Of a DNA stretch of 15,254 bases, positions 7,500 through 14,180 are shown in pieces (position 1 is the first letter of the stretch; every line of letters starts with the position of its first letter). Position numbers and translations under genes: made by a program. Location: assembly GCA_034428715.1 (NCBI GenBank), contig DAOUHE010000223.1:1-15254 (forward strand), in the 5' to 3' direction. This DNA is from Io17-Chloro-G2 sp034428715 (lineage in GTDB: Bacteria; Chloroflexota; Dehalococcoidia; Lucifugimonadales; UBA3495). The notes under the pieces were generated by a model, which was given only the letters and a program-made list of their open reading frames with translations, had not been told where the DNA came from and did no database searches.

Positions 7500-8330
7500 A
7501 TGACACAGGGGGGAGGGTTCGCCCATCCGGAACTGCTGGTGGACGCCGCCTGGGTGGATGACCACGGCGCGGACGCCAACGTCGTGGTGGTGGACTGCGA
7601 CGTGGAAGCCGGTTTCAACCGCGGCCACATTCCCGGCGCCGTATTGGTGCCTGACAACTTCGAGAAGAACCCCGACACCGGCCGGGTGCATATCATGAAT
7701 CCGGACCAGTTCGCCGCCATGTGCCAGAATCTGGGCATAGGCGACGATACGCTGGTCATCACCTATGACAACGGCCAGAGCCTCACCGCCGCCCGTTTAT
7801 GGTGGGGGCTGAACTATTACGGCCATACCAATGCCAAGGTGTTGGACGGCGGCTGGCGGCGATGGATAGCCGAGGGCCGCAATGTAAGCTTCGACCGCGC
7901 CCAGCCGGCAACCGGGGTCAAATTCACCCCCAAGCAGGACGAATCGGTGATGGTCAAGGCCGACGAGCTAAAAGCCGCCTGCAACATGGACGACGCCATT
8001 CTGTGGGATGTGCGCAGCGACGGCGAGTGGGACGGCAGCGCCAGCCGGGGCAACAAGCGTGTGGGCCACCTGCCCGGCGCAGTGCACCTGGAATGGTTCA
8101 ACCTGATGGACCGGGAGACCCACCGGTTCAAGCCGGCCGAAGAGATCCGCCGGATACTGAACGAGAATGGTATCACCCCCGACAAGAAGGTATTCTCTTA
8201 TTGACAGGGCGGCATCCGTGCGGCGCACGGTATATTCGTCCTCAGGCTCCTTGGCTACCAAAACGCCAAGAACTACGACGCCTCCATGGGCGAGTGGGCC
8301 AACAGGGAAGACACCCCGCTGGTTGTTTAG
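7500..8330 (+). CDS. Thiosulfate/3-mercaptopyruvate sulfurtransferase with in-frame UGA (candidate Sec)
   Basis: This is a two-domain rhodanese-type sulfurtransferase, which moves sulfane sulfur from thiosulfate or 3-mercaptopyruvate to a thiophilic acceptor. ATG 7500 follows GGAGGAG (7491-7497) closely. A farther ATG at 7461 has no such site. The first, non-catalytic rhodanese domain has AGFNRGHIPGAV and ITYDNGQSLTAARLWW, with Asp at the Cys position as is usual there. The second has DVRSDGEW, RVGHLPGAVHLEW and then VFSY, codon 235 = TGA (8202-8204), and QGGIRAAHGIFVLRLLGY. It ends NYDASMGEW...TPLVV at TAG 8328-8330, giving 276 residues, the normal length. The TGA is exactly the catalytic Cys of Y-C-Q-G-G-x-R. 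No other lesion follows. A perfect hairpin at 8216-8230 fits a bacterial SECIS position. The protein is therefore either a selenoprotein or a gene truncated at its active site by a nonsense mutation or base-call error. No selA, selB, selC or selD lies in the window. Confidence 0.8.
8216..8230 (+). promoter_or_regulatory. Candidate bacterial SECIS hairpin
   Basis: CCGTGC (8216-8221) pairs perfectly with GCACGG (8225-8230) around a GGC loop (8222-8224). It starts 11 nt after the TGA at 8202-8204, so 17 nt separate the UGA from the apical loop, close to the spacing in E. coli fdhF. The short loop beginning with G fits the published bacterial SECIS rules as I recall them. The same bases encode the conserved IRAAHG, so the hairpin could be a by-product of GC-rich codons. 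Confidence 0.4.
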
Positions 8331-8443
8331 GGCGAGCCCTTAGATTCCCTTGAGGGCGACATTGAACTCGATGACTCTCCCCCTTTCGTAAATGGGCAAA
8401 TATACTTGCCGAACCCATCAACAGGTTTTGCGGCGACCAAAAG

Positions 8444-9049
8444 ATGACCTCAATTAATATCTCCTTCGTGACCGGCATAAGCTCCGTCTCCGGAGGGGGC
8501 AAGACAGCGGTTACCCAAAAGCTTGTTGAACTACTTAAGGATGCACTCACCTTGTGCTTCGATGCTTATGACAAAACGAACATACATCCCGAGAATCTTG
8601 AGGCTTGGCTTATCGAGGGTGGAGATTACAACGCATGGGAAACTCCGGTCCTCACGAGAGACCTCCAAGCATTGACATCGGGCTATCACCTTACATCCCC
8701 TCTAGATGGCTCCAAGGTTTCACCTGCCGAATACGTCGTTTTTGATGCTCCTTTAGGAAGAGCACACCGTGACACTGGACGGTTTATTGATTTAATGGTT
8801 TTCATCGACACCCCCCTCGATGTCGCTATGGCCCGCAGGCTGTTACGGGACATGGCTAATGCTGAAACGAATGCTGATGAAGCTGTCAAACGAATTGGAG
8901 TCGAACTCTCTTCGTACTTAAACGGAGCCCGACAGCTGTATGTTGAGTTTCAAGATCGAATCAAGGTGCAATGTGACCTGGTTCTTGACGGTTGTCTAAG
9001 CGTAGATGAACTCGCGGGCGAAATTCTTGCGAGAATACCGCAACCGTAG
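8444..9049 (+). CDS. P-loop kinase, uridine kinase-like
   Basis: This 201-residue cytoplasmic P-loop NTPase resembles the uridine kinase/phosphoribulokinase group, which phosphorylates nucleosides or small sugars. A variant Walker A is at residues 11-21 (GISSVSGGGKT), followed by a helix and LCFDAYDKTN, where the group has its substrate-binding Asp-rich strand. YVVFDAPLG (about 97-105), IDLMVFIDTPLDVAMARRLLRDM with the Arg-rich lid typical of uridine kinases, and a C-terminal CDLVLDG strand complete the core. The start is uncertain: no clear Shine-Dalgarno precedes ATG 8444. Sampled rows are near 42% GC, well below acs, which hints at a different origin. It follows the sulfurtransferase on the same strand after 113 nt of sequence with no clear terminator. 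Its true substrate cannot be read from the sequence. Confidence 0.7.
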   Translation: MTSINISFVTGISSVSGGGKTAVTQKLVELLKDALTLCFDAYDKTNIHPENLEAWLIEGGDYNAWETPVLTRDLQALTSGYHLTSPLDGSKVSPAEYVVFDAPLGRAHRDTGRFIDLMVFIDTPLDVAMARRLLRDMANAETNADEAVKRIGVELSSYLNGARQLYVEFQDRIKVQCDLVLDGCLSVDELAGEILARIPQP

Positions 9050-9205
9050 GCATGTAGACCGGATAGAGGCTGGAAAAGCCAGCGGATACTACCAGTGACA
9101 AATATCCAAGTTTGGCTGCCTCTTCGCGATCCGCCGGTGGTTGAGCGCTACGAGTTGAGCATGGAATCTTCCCACGATGAGTATCAGGAACTGCAGTCCG
9201 TCCGT

Positions 9206-9384
9206 CTAGGGCCGAGGAATACCCAGATCGTAGCAGATCTTTCGAGCCAGTACGTCGTGAATCTCGGTGTGTCTCGGGACCGCCGGCCGTTGGCCGGATT
9301 TCCCCACCAAGAATCCCTGGCCCATTCCCGGGCCAAAAAGCAACCATGGGCCCGCAGGTGAGAAAGTAGTTGCCTTCTTCTCAC
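9206..9384 (-). pseudogene. hicA: HicA toxin gene, frameshifted
   Basis: HicA is a small dsRBD-like mRNA interferase. From GTG 9382-9384 the first frame reads RRRQLLSHLRAHGCFLA, then ARDSWWGNPANGRR, matching HicA. The remainder, VPRHTEIHDVLARKICYDLG followed by IPRP and TAG 9206-9208, is in another frame. The break lies at about 9288-9294 and probably reflects a short deletion. The conserved catalytic His (usually R/S-H-S/H-W) is Asp here (codon GAT). The gene overlaps the end of hicB by four bases (GTGA), the usual translationally coupled layout. The toxin should be dead for two separate reasons. The 156 nt between this relic and the P-loop kinase gene show nothing I can support. Confidence 0.82.
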
Positions 9385-9593
9385 ACCTCTAGGCTCACCT
9401 CTTCATACTCGCCCTTAACCGCCGCTACAGCGTCGGAGCGGTTCATCTCATGCGCCTCCCTTAGTGCCGAGCGGAGATTGTCGATGAGTTCGTCTCGCGT
9501 GGCTCCCTGGGAATTAACGCCCGGCACCTCTTCTACCCATCCAATCCACCACTTCCCATCGCGCTGGATTATTGCGTTATAGTTCGATTCCAT
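9381..9593 (-). CDS. hicB: HicB-family antitoxin
   Basis: This 70-residue protein has the partial RNase H-like fold of HicB antitoxins. YNAIIQRDGKWWIGWVEEVPGVNSQGATRDELIDNL is the family signature, followed by an amphipathic helix (LRSALREAHEMN). No C-terminal DNA-binding domain is present, so it belongs to the short HicB class. ATG 9591-9593 is preceded by GTGAGG about 4 nt upstream. It is followed directly by a hicA that has lost its frame and catalytic His, so the antitoxin is either an orphan or acts on another HicA. It appears intact. Confidence 0.85.
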   Translation of the reverse strand: MESNYNAIIQRDGKWWIGWVEEVPGVNSQGATRDELIDNLRSALREAHEMNRSDAVAAVKGEYEEVSLEV

Positions 9594-9717
9594 GTCGCCT
9601 CACTGAGAGTTATCGTGGCTCCAGGGTAGTCAGCCGCTTTAAAGCAGTCAAGAAATCCAGCATACAACTCTGCATCAACGGAAGCATTTCCACGGCGTGG
9701 GGTCGACTCTTAGGGAG

Positions 9718-9745
9718 ATGGTATACCCCTAGCTGGCCCTGTCAA
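9718..9745 (-). promoter_or_regulatory. Possible sigma70-type promoter for hicB
   Basis: On the minus strand TTGACA (9740-9745) is a perfect -35 hexamer. The best -10 candidates are TACCAT at 16-nt spacing (9718-9723) or TATACC at 14 nt (9720-9725), both imperfect. It lies between pfk and hicB with a leader of about 120 nt. The rest of this 193-nt gap shows no gene I can support. Confidence 0.3.
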
Positions 9746-9786
9746 TCATCCAATATTGAACAGTCAGGATTGACTGGTGTCGCTGG

Positions 9787-11082
9787 TCAAATCGAGGCTT
9801 GCTGTTGGGATAGCTCGATTTCCGGTCCAACCAATTCCCCCAATTCACGGTGGGTTAAATTCACCGGCCGGGCCAGGTTTTCACTGAACTCGGGGTCTTC
9901 CAAATCGCTGCGTTCGAGCCGGATCATGTATTCCCTGGAAACCGTGTAATGCTCCGAGTGGGTGTCCACCAACCTGATCTTGGTGCGCCCCGACACCGGA
10001 TCCACCATGTCTTCGAAGGGCAACATCCGGAGGTGGCCCTCCTGCAGGTAAATCAATCCACCTCGTGCTAACCGGTCATCTTCTTGTTCTGAGATCAGAA
10101 ACCGTGCGGCGCCGTAGCCCAAGGTGCGGGTGTAGTCGATGTCGTAGGGAATAGGTGGCGCCGAGCGTAGATCATACCCCAGGGTCACGTCCACCACAGA
10201 GATAGAATCACCCCAGGCTGCAAAGCAGCGTTCTGTTTCCCGTTGCAGCATAGACGCCAACGGAATCTCACTGAGGCGAGGACTCCGGCCGCGGGAGGGG
10301 GCAAGCCCCTTGCCGGACAACTTCGAAACCTCTTTCGCCTTTAACTTTCCGGAAATCCCCTCGGCTATCACGGCCAGGCCGTCTCGGCGTCCCATGGCGC
10401 GGCGCTTTAAAATTGCTCCAGCCAACACCCGGCAAACCTGGTTAACGGTAACGTGTGACTCGGGAAATTCCTCGGGGATGATCGTCAGGGTGGCCCCCGC
10501 GGCTTTACCAATAGCCAAGGCCAGATGGCCGGCGGTACGCCCCATCACCACCACAAAATACCAGCGGTTGGTGCTGCGCGAATCTTCCATTAGGTTCAGC
10601 ACCAATTCGGTCCCGACATGCCGGGCGGTTTCAAAGCCAAAGGATGGCATTCCTCCGGGAAGAGCCAGGTCGTTGTCTATGGTTTTTGGTATTTGAACAA
10701 TCCGTATATAGCCTTGAGCAGCTTGGACCAGTTCCCGGCCGGCGTTGCAAGTCCCGTCACCGCCAATCAAAATCAGGCCGGTACATCCCATTTCCCGCAG
10801 CGTGGCGACCGTTCGCTCGAGATCTTCCCGATTGTCCGTAATATTCGTCCGGGAGGTACGCAAGATGGACCCGCCCTGGAAATGGATGCGAGACACATCG
10901 GCAATAGAGAGGGGCCGGACCATGTCAGTCCGTCCGGCAACCAGATGCTCAAATCCATCGTAGATTCCAAGGACTTCTATGCCGGAGTTGCGTGCCTCAA
11001 TGGTCGCCGCGCCGATGGCGCTGTTGATCCCCGGCGCGGGACCACCGCCCACCAATATGCCAAGGCGCTCTGGAGCTTTCAC
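9787..11082 (-). CDS. 6-phosphofructokinase, mixed ATP/PPi signature
   Basis: This 431-residue phosphofructokinase makes fructose 1,6-bisphosphate from fructose 6-phosphate in glycolysis. Motifs in order are GGGPAPGIN (12-20), FQGGSILRTSR (68-78), the phosphoryl-donor loop GGDGT (107-111), catalytic PKTIDND (132-138) with the proton-accepting Asp, MGRTAGHLA (180-188) and IPEEF (201-205). GGDGT with Gly is the ATP-type residue, since PPi enzymes usually have GGDDS/T. Lys in PKTIDND is the PPi-type residue, since classical ATP enzymes have PGTIDND. The combination is known in some long ATP-dependent PFKs such as those of trypanosomes, so ATP is the likelier donor but this is not certain. The start is GTG 11080-11082 with no convincing Shine-Dalgarno. 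No other glycolytic gene is near. The 263 nt upstream hold no gene I can support. Confidence 0.92.
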   Translation of the reverse strand: MKAPERLGILVGGGPAPGINSAIGAATIEARNSGIEVLGIYDGFEHLVAGRTDMVRPLSIADVSRIHFQGGSILRTSRTNITDNREDLERTVATLREMGCTGLILIGGDGTCNAGRELVQAAQGYIRIVQIPKTIDNDLALPGGMPSFGFETARHVGTELVLNLMEDSRSTNRWYFVVVMGRTAGHLALAIGKAAGATLTIIPEEFPESHVTVNQVCRVLAGAILKRRAMGRRDGLAVIAEGISGKLKAKEVSKLSGKGLAPSRGRSPRLSEIPLASMLQRETERCFAAWGDSISVVDVTLGYDLRSAPPIPYDIDYTRTLGYGAARFLISEQEDDRLARGGLIYLQEGHLRMLPFEDMVDPVSGRTKIRLVDTHSEHYTVSREYMIRLERSDLEDPEFSENLARPVNLTHRELGELVGPEIELSQQQASI

Positions 11083-11345
11083 AGCGAGTCGATCCGTGTC
11101 AAAAGGACGCCTTTTCCTGAGAGAATCGTAACCTCAGGCTTTCACAATGTTTTGGTAGAGTCAAGGTCATGGGATTTAAACGAAGGTTTTCGGATTCCCA
11201 TGGCAATAGGGGCGCCAAGCCGCTCTACGATATGCATTCAATCCATCGTCCCCGTTAAAGAGACGCCTTGGAGCGCCCTTTGGACCCCGGAGGCTATCGC
11301 TATGTGGGGCAAATCAGCACAATGGTATGGCAGGTTCTGGTGATG

Positions 11346-11546
11346 TCAACCGAAATAACGCCGCAGCAATAAAAGACCGCTTAATCCCATGCCTACTGCG
11401 CACGTCACCAAGAAAATCAATACGCCGCTACTCATGCCGAAGGTGGACGACAAAATCGCTCCCACCAACACCAATGAGGTCAGCACACATGCCCAGATAA
11501 CCGCGCCGCTGTGCAGGACCCGTTCAATCTGGTTTGAAGGCTCCAT
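11346..11546 (-). CDS. Small membrane protein with two helices, unknown function
   Basis: This is a 66-residue protein if it starts at ATG 11544-11546, with GGGGTG about 8 nt upstream. A longer reading from 11678 is possible, but its extra 44 residues look non-coding. It has two hydrophobic helices, SGAVIWACVLTSLVLVGAIL and GVLIFLVTCAVGMGLSGLLL, with a short Ser/Gly turn between them and a basic end, LRRYFG. The hairpin topology would place both termini on the same side of the membrane. I recognise no family. It lies between pfk and the flavin oxidoreductase, all minus strand, with gaps too large to claim an operon. Confidence 0.5.
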   Translation of the reverse strand: MEPSNQIERVLHSGAVIWACVLTSLVLVGAILSSTFGMSSGVLIFLVTCAVGMGLSGLLLLRRYFG

Positions 11547-11702
11547 TAGGGTTACACCCCACGAACTATTCGCTGATGTTAACACCAATGTCTGTCTAAA
11601 TATCTCCGCGATTAGAGCGGGTCGATTGTTTTGGGGTCTACTATGACGAAATGCCCCCACATATCCGAACCCACACATTTATTGGGGTGTGAAATCTGAC
11701 CG

Positions 11703-12770
11703 TCATGTTCCCGTGAAGTTTGGCATGACTTCCCGGGCGAACAACCGCGCTGAAGCCTGGGCATCCTCCAGGGAGATCTGGTTGAAATTGACCTGTAGAG
11801 AGGCAATCTCAAAACCGCCGGCTTGATCCCGGTATTCCGCCAACTGTTGGCTGATGTCTTGAGGAGTTCCCACCCAGATGGTCCCTTCGCCAAGCATAGA
11901 TTCAAAGGACGATGCCCGAAGTCCGGCTATGATGGCGTCGTATCCGGGATAGTCTCGCGACGAGGTTCCGGCGCCCCACCCGGCATCCCGTTCCGCGGCT
12001 GCCACCATGGAAGCCAGATAACGGTTTACGTTTGGCTTGGCGATCCGGTACGCCTCTTCCCGGTCCTGGTGGCAGAACATGTGGAACCCGAAAGCAATCC
12101 GTCCGCGCCCCGAATGGCCGCCTTCCCGCCATGCGTCGCGGTAGATGCCTATGTTTTCCCGCATCTGTGGCCCGGCAAATGGCACCAACATCAGATTGAA
12201 CCCGTTCAGGCCCGCGTTGCGCACCGACTGGGGGTTCGACAGCGCTGCTACCCAGAAGGGCGGCCGGGGCTTTTGGGTGGGGCGTGGCAGGGAGGTTACG
12301 TTCTTGAAACGAAAGAACTCGCTGTCAAAGGTGACGTTTTCCTCCTCCAAGAGCAGGCGGACCGCCTCCATCCCTTCCTGAAAGCGTGCCCGACTTTCGT
12401 CCATGGACCGTTCCAGACGCTGGAATTCGTGGGGCAAAAAGGCCCGCCCAAAACCGCATTCCAGCCGCCCGTTGGAGATGGCGGCCAGCATCCCGATCTC
12501 CCCGGCGATCTTCAAGGGATGATTAAAAACGGGCAGTACTGCGCCGGTGATCAACCGGGCATCGCGGGTACGCTGGGAGGCGGCAGTTAAAAAAATATGC
12601 GGCGAAGGGCTATACCCACCGTAGGCCTCGAAATAGTGCTCAACGCAGCGGACGTGGCTATAACCCAGCTCGTCGCATTGACCAACCAAATCTAAGCACT
12701 CGTTCCAATACTGCTGCCCAGACTTCTCGCCAGGCCCTACATCGGGAAAGAACTGCAACCCAAAATCCAT
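11703..12770 (-). CDS. Luciferase-like FMN-dependent oxidoreductase
   Basis: This intact 355-residue LLM-class monooxygenase is a TIM-barrel enzyme that uses reduced flavin to oxidise an organic substrate. The start at ATG 12768-12770 (MDFGLQFFPDVGPGEKSG) is chosen over 12827 because GGGAGG lies 5 nt upstream and the family begins here. Landmarks are CDELGYSHVRCVEHYFEAYGG, ITGAVLPVFNHPLKIAGEIG, ISNGRLECGFGRAFLPHEF, the PRPPFWVAALSN strand, GTIWVGTPQDISQQL and the C-terminal LFAREVMPNF. Substrate and flavin reductase cannot be inferred, and no reductase gene is adjacent. It is a paralogue of the deleted relic at 2920-3242. Expansion of this family is characteristic of SAR202 Chloroflexota, which supports the tentative taxonomic call. 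Confidence 0.93.
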   Translation of the reverse strand: MDFGLQFFPDVGPGEKSGQQYWNECLDLVGQCDELGYSHVRCVEHYFEAYGGYSPSPHIFLTAASQRTRDARLITGAVLPVFNHPLKIAGEIGMLAAISNGRLECGFGRAFLPHEFQRLERSMDESRARFQEGMEAVRLLLEEENVTFDSEFFRFKNVTSLPRPTQKPRPPFWVAALSNPQSVRNAGLNGFNLMLVPFAGPQMRENIGIYRDAWREGGHSGRGRIAFGFHMFCHQDREEAYRIAKPNVNRYLASMVAAAERDAGWGAGTSSRDYPGYDAIIAGLRASSFESMLGEGTIWVGTPQDISQQLAEYRDQAGGFEIASLQVNFNQISLEDAQASARLFAREVMPNFTGT

Positions 12771-12895
12771 CCAGGCCTCCCATTGGCATCTCCCGGCGCC
12801 AGTTCCCTGAAATGATACTCCGATCAAGCAGCTTTGACATTCAAGATGGGCTCCGGCAAGGCAGGAACCGAGCGCCAGCGATGCGGAAAAGATAA

Positions 12896-12917
12896 GCCCC
12901 CGGAAAATTCCGGAGGC
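12896..12917 (-). terminator. Hairpin terminator downstream of tRNA-like relic
   Basis: The 22-nt hairpin has GCC and CCGGAA paired with TTCCGG and GGC with one mismatch. On the minus strand it is followed by CTTATCTTTT. It belongs to the same CCCCGG-type terminator family as those at 13437 and 14575, and lies about 18 nt from the CCA-like end of the adjacent relic. Confidence 0.6.
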
Positions 12918-12934
12918 AATTTCAACCGCGATTG

Positions 12935-12965
12935 TGGTACCGGGCGTTGGACCCGAACGCCCAAT
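12935..12965 (-). pseudogene. tRNA 3'-end-like fragment
   Basis: The minus strand reads TTCGGGTCCAAC, a seven-base acceptor-like block and TACCA. This parallels the T-loop to CCA end of the initiator tRNA at 14616-14690. The 5' acceptor partner (ACCGGGC) is not found within tRNA distance and the T-stem does not pair, so it is only a fragment. The plus strand also forms a perfect 7-bp hairpin here (gggcgtt/aacgccc), so chance similarity remains possible. Confidence 0.4.
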
Positions 12966-13041
12966 CTCCGGCGGGTCTTATTTCATTTCCCATTGACCCA
13001 GTGGCTGCTTCCGATGGGAGATCAGGGCAAGTTCTTGGAGT

Positions 13042-13392
13042 TTAATCCGGCGTTTTGGTGGACTGCCACGCCACCATCTGCCAAGCGCCGTTCCTTTTGG
13101 CGTAAACATCGATGAAGCGGGCCCCGAATTTATTATCGCCGACGTGGAACATAGCGTGGCCGGTTACCACGGCAGTGTCCCCGAATTGACGGACCTCCAC
13201 GTCTTTCCGCTCGACAGACTTGTAGTTGGAGCGGCCCGACGAAATGGCTTCTATGAAAGATGCCTTGGTATCGATCCGGGCCGTTGAGTGGGTGTAAATC
13301 AGGTCGTCGGCCAAAATCTCCTCCAGCGCCTTAACATCACCCTTGGTCATAGCCTCAACCCGCCGGTTCTCCAATGCGATGATCTCGTCCAT
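13042..13392 (-). CDS. NTF2-like / SnoaL-like (DUF4440-type) protein
   Basis: This 116-residue cone-shaped alpha+beta protein of the NTF2-like superfamily is either a small-molecule-binding or isomerase-type fold or a stand-alone domain of unknown substrate. Visible landmarks are the N-terminal helices ALENRRVEAMTKGDVKALEE, ILADDLIYTHSTARIDTKAS (the family's D-D-L-x-Y-x-H-S segment), then strands VEVRQFGDTAVVTGHAMF, FIDVYAKRNGAWQMVAWQST. Full length for the family. The start, ATG 13390-13392, has GGGGAGGAG 6 nt upstream, one of the strongest ribosome-binding sites in the window. It lies between two tRNA-like relics and directly after a terminator, so it is probably a single-gene unit. Confidence 0.88.
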   Translation of the reverse strand: MDEIIALENRRVEAMTKGDVKALEEILADDLIYTHSTARIDTKASFIEAISSGRSNYKSVERKDVEVRQFGDTAVVTGHAMFHVGDNKFGARFIDVYAKRNGAWQMVAWQSTKTPD

Positions 13393-13436
13393 GTCTATCT
13401 CCTCCCCAATGAAATTTGAACCTAATATAACAAAAA

Positions 13437-13455
13437 CCCCGGAAAAAATCCGGGG
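13437..13455 (-). terminator. Rho-independent terminator
   Basis: CCCCGGA (13437-13443) pairs perfectly with TCCGGGG (13449-13455) around an A5 loop. On the minus strand the hairpin is followed by TTTTTG, making this the clearest intrinsic terminator in the window. It lies 15 nt beyond the CCA-like end of the decayed tRNA at 13471 and upstream of the NTF2-like gene. Confidence 0.8.
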
Positions 13456-13470
13456 GGGTTATTGCGATTT

Positions 13471-13547
13471 TGGTAGTCGGGGTTGGACTCGAATCTGCGG
13501 CCTTCGGGTTGTGAGTCTGATGGTATTAGTCTTACTCCGTCCCGTTA
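13471..13547 (-). pseudogene. Decayed tRNA gene, anticodon loop reading CAC
   Basis: The minus-strand sequence has tRNA length (77 nt with CCA), ends in ACCA, has a T-loop TTCGAGT and an anticodon loop CTCACAA (CAC, valine-type). The stems fail: acceptor 4 of 7 pairs, anticodon stem 3 of 5, T-stem 2 of 5, D-arm poor. It aligns with the intact initiator tRNA over the 3' end and the anticodon arm (CCTTCGGGTT on the plus strand in both) and keeps its own terminator. It is read as a tRNA pseudogene rather than a working tRNA. Confidence 0.55.
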
Positions 13548-13603
13548 GCTACGTTTCGGTACCGGTGTTCAAAAGAAACGACGGCGATTTCATAGCTGTT
13601 GTC

Positions 13604-13981
13604 TTACGCCGTCACGCCTGCTCCCTGGAATGGCCAGCTCGTGCTAGCCAGAATCTCGCCGTCCGGGGAGAAAGCTACGGCATTCACCCGGCCAGCGTCC
13701 GCCTCCAGGGTCCGCATCAGCTCTCGGGTCGTGGGAGACCACAGTTCGATTATCCCGTCTTCGATCGCGATGGCCAAGATTTGGCCGTTGGGTGAAAAGG
13801 CCACCATGCTCACCAAACGGCCAGTGTTTCCTTCAAAGGCGCTGAGCGGCGTGACAACCGGCGTAGGTGCGCCAGGCCCATTACAGCTGAGTTGGAAACT
13901 TGCAGCGAAGAACAGAATGACCACAAAACCAGGTAGCAAGAATTTTTTCAGCTTGTCTTTCACACGGCTAAAGAGAGTCAT
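13604..13981 (-). CDS. WD40-repeat lipoprotein-like protein, truncated
   Basis: This 125-residue secreted or membrane-anchored fragment begins with a basic start (VKDKLKK) and a hydrophobic helix (FLLPGFVVILFFAASFQL) ending in SCNGPG, a possible though non-canonical lipobox. It is followed by a Pro/Thr-rich linker. Then come one WD40 blade (VSMVAFSPNGQILAIAIEDG, IIELWSPTTRELMRTLEAD) and the first half of a second (GRVNAVAFSPDGEILAST), after which the frame ends GAGVTA. WD40 proteins need about seven blades to close a propeller, so this is probably the 5' remnant of a gene of 300 or more codons. No continuation was found between 13550 and 13604. The ATG lacks a clear Shine-Dalgarno. Confidence 0.6.
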   Translation of the reverse strand: MTLFSRVKDKLKKFLLPGFVVILFFAASFQLSCNGPGAPTPVVTPLSAFEGNTGRLVSMVAFSPNGQILAIAIEDGIIELWSPTTRELMRTLEADAGRVNAVAFSPDGEILASTSWPFQGAGVTA

Positions 13982-14000
13982 GAAATTATTTGGTCTAAAG

Positions 14001-14021
14001 CGCCAGTGCTCTGATCTGGCG
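14001..14021. other. Small inverted repeat
   Basis: CGCCAG (14001-14006) and CTGGCG (14016-14021) form a 6-bp stem with a 9-nt loop just upstream of the WD40 fragment start. There is no real T-tract on either strand, so a terminator role is doubtful. The rest of 13982-14180 holds no complete gene. Confidence 0.3.
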
Positions 14022-14180
14022 AATTAACAAAATGCCGGGTTAATGCCACCTGCGTGGTCTCGCTCCCGGCTGGGCTGATTGTAGTCGATACCAACCCCCG
14101 TAGTCCATGTTCTTGAACACCCCCAGACGCCGTCCCCATCCTCCAGCGTCATCCGGTAGTGGATCCGGCTGACGGGCCAT

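Noticed and set aside
7799..8353. Plus-strand 184-codon frame overlapping the sulfurtransferase
   Set aside because: Alternative-frame shadow. The family sequence continues in the original frame through the TGA, so no frameshift is needed.
8331..8400. Terminator after the sulfurtransferase
   Set aside because: Only 4-bp stems (gggc/gccc, ccct/aggg) without a T-run, too weak to call.
9095..9361. Plus-strand 88-codon open frame
   Set aside because: It lies antisense to the hicA relic, whose protein-level match on the minus strand is far stronger.
10618..11343. Plus-strand 241-codon open frame
   Set aside because: Mostly antisense to the N-terminal part of phosphofructokinase. The non-overlapping tail has no recognisable domain or good ribosome-binding site.
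11823..12590. Plus-strand 255-codon open frame
   Set aside because: Antisense shadow of the intact luciferase-like oxidoreductase.
13471..13547. Functional tRNA-Val (CAC)
   Set aside because: Acceptor, anticodon and T stems all contain several mismatches, so a relic is the better reading.
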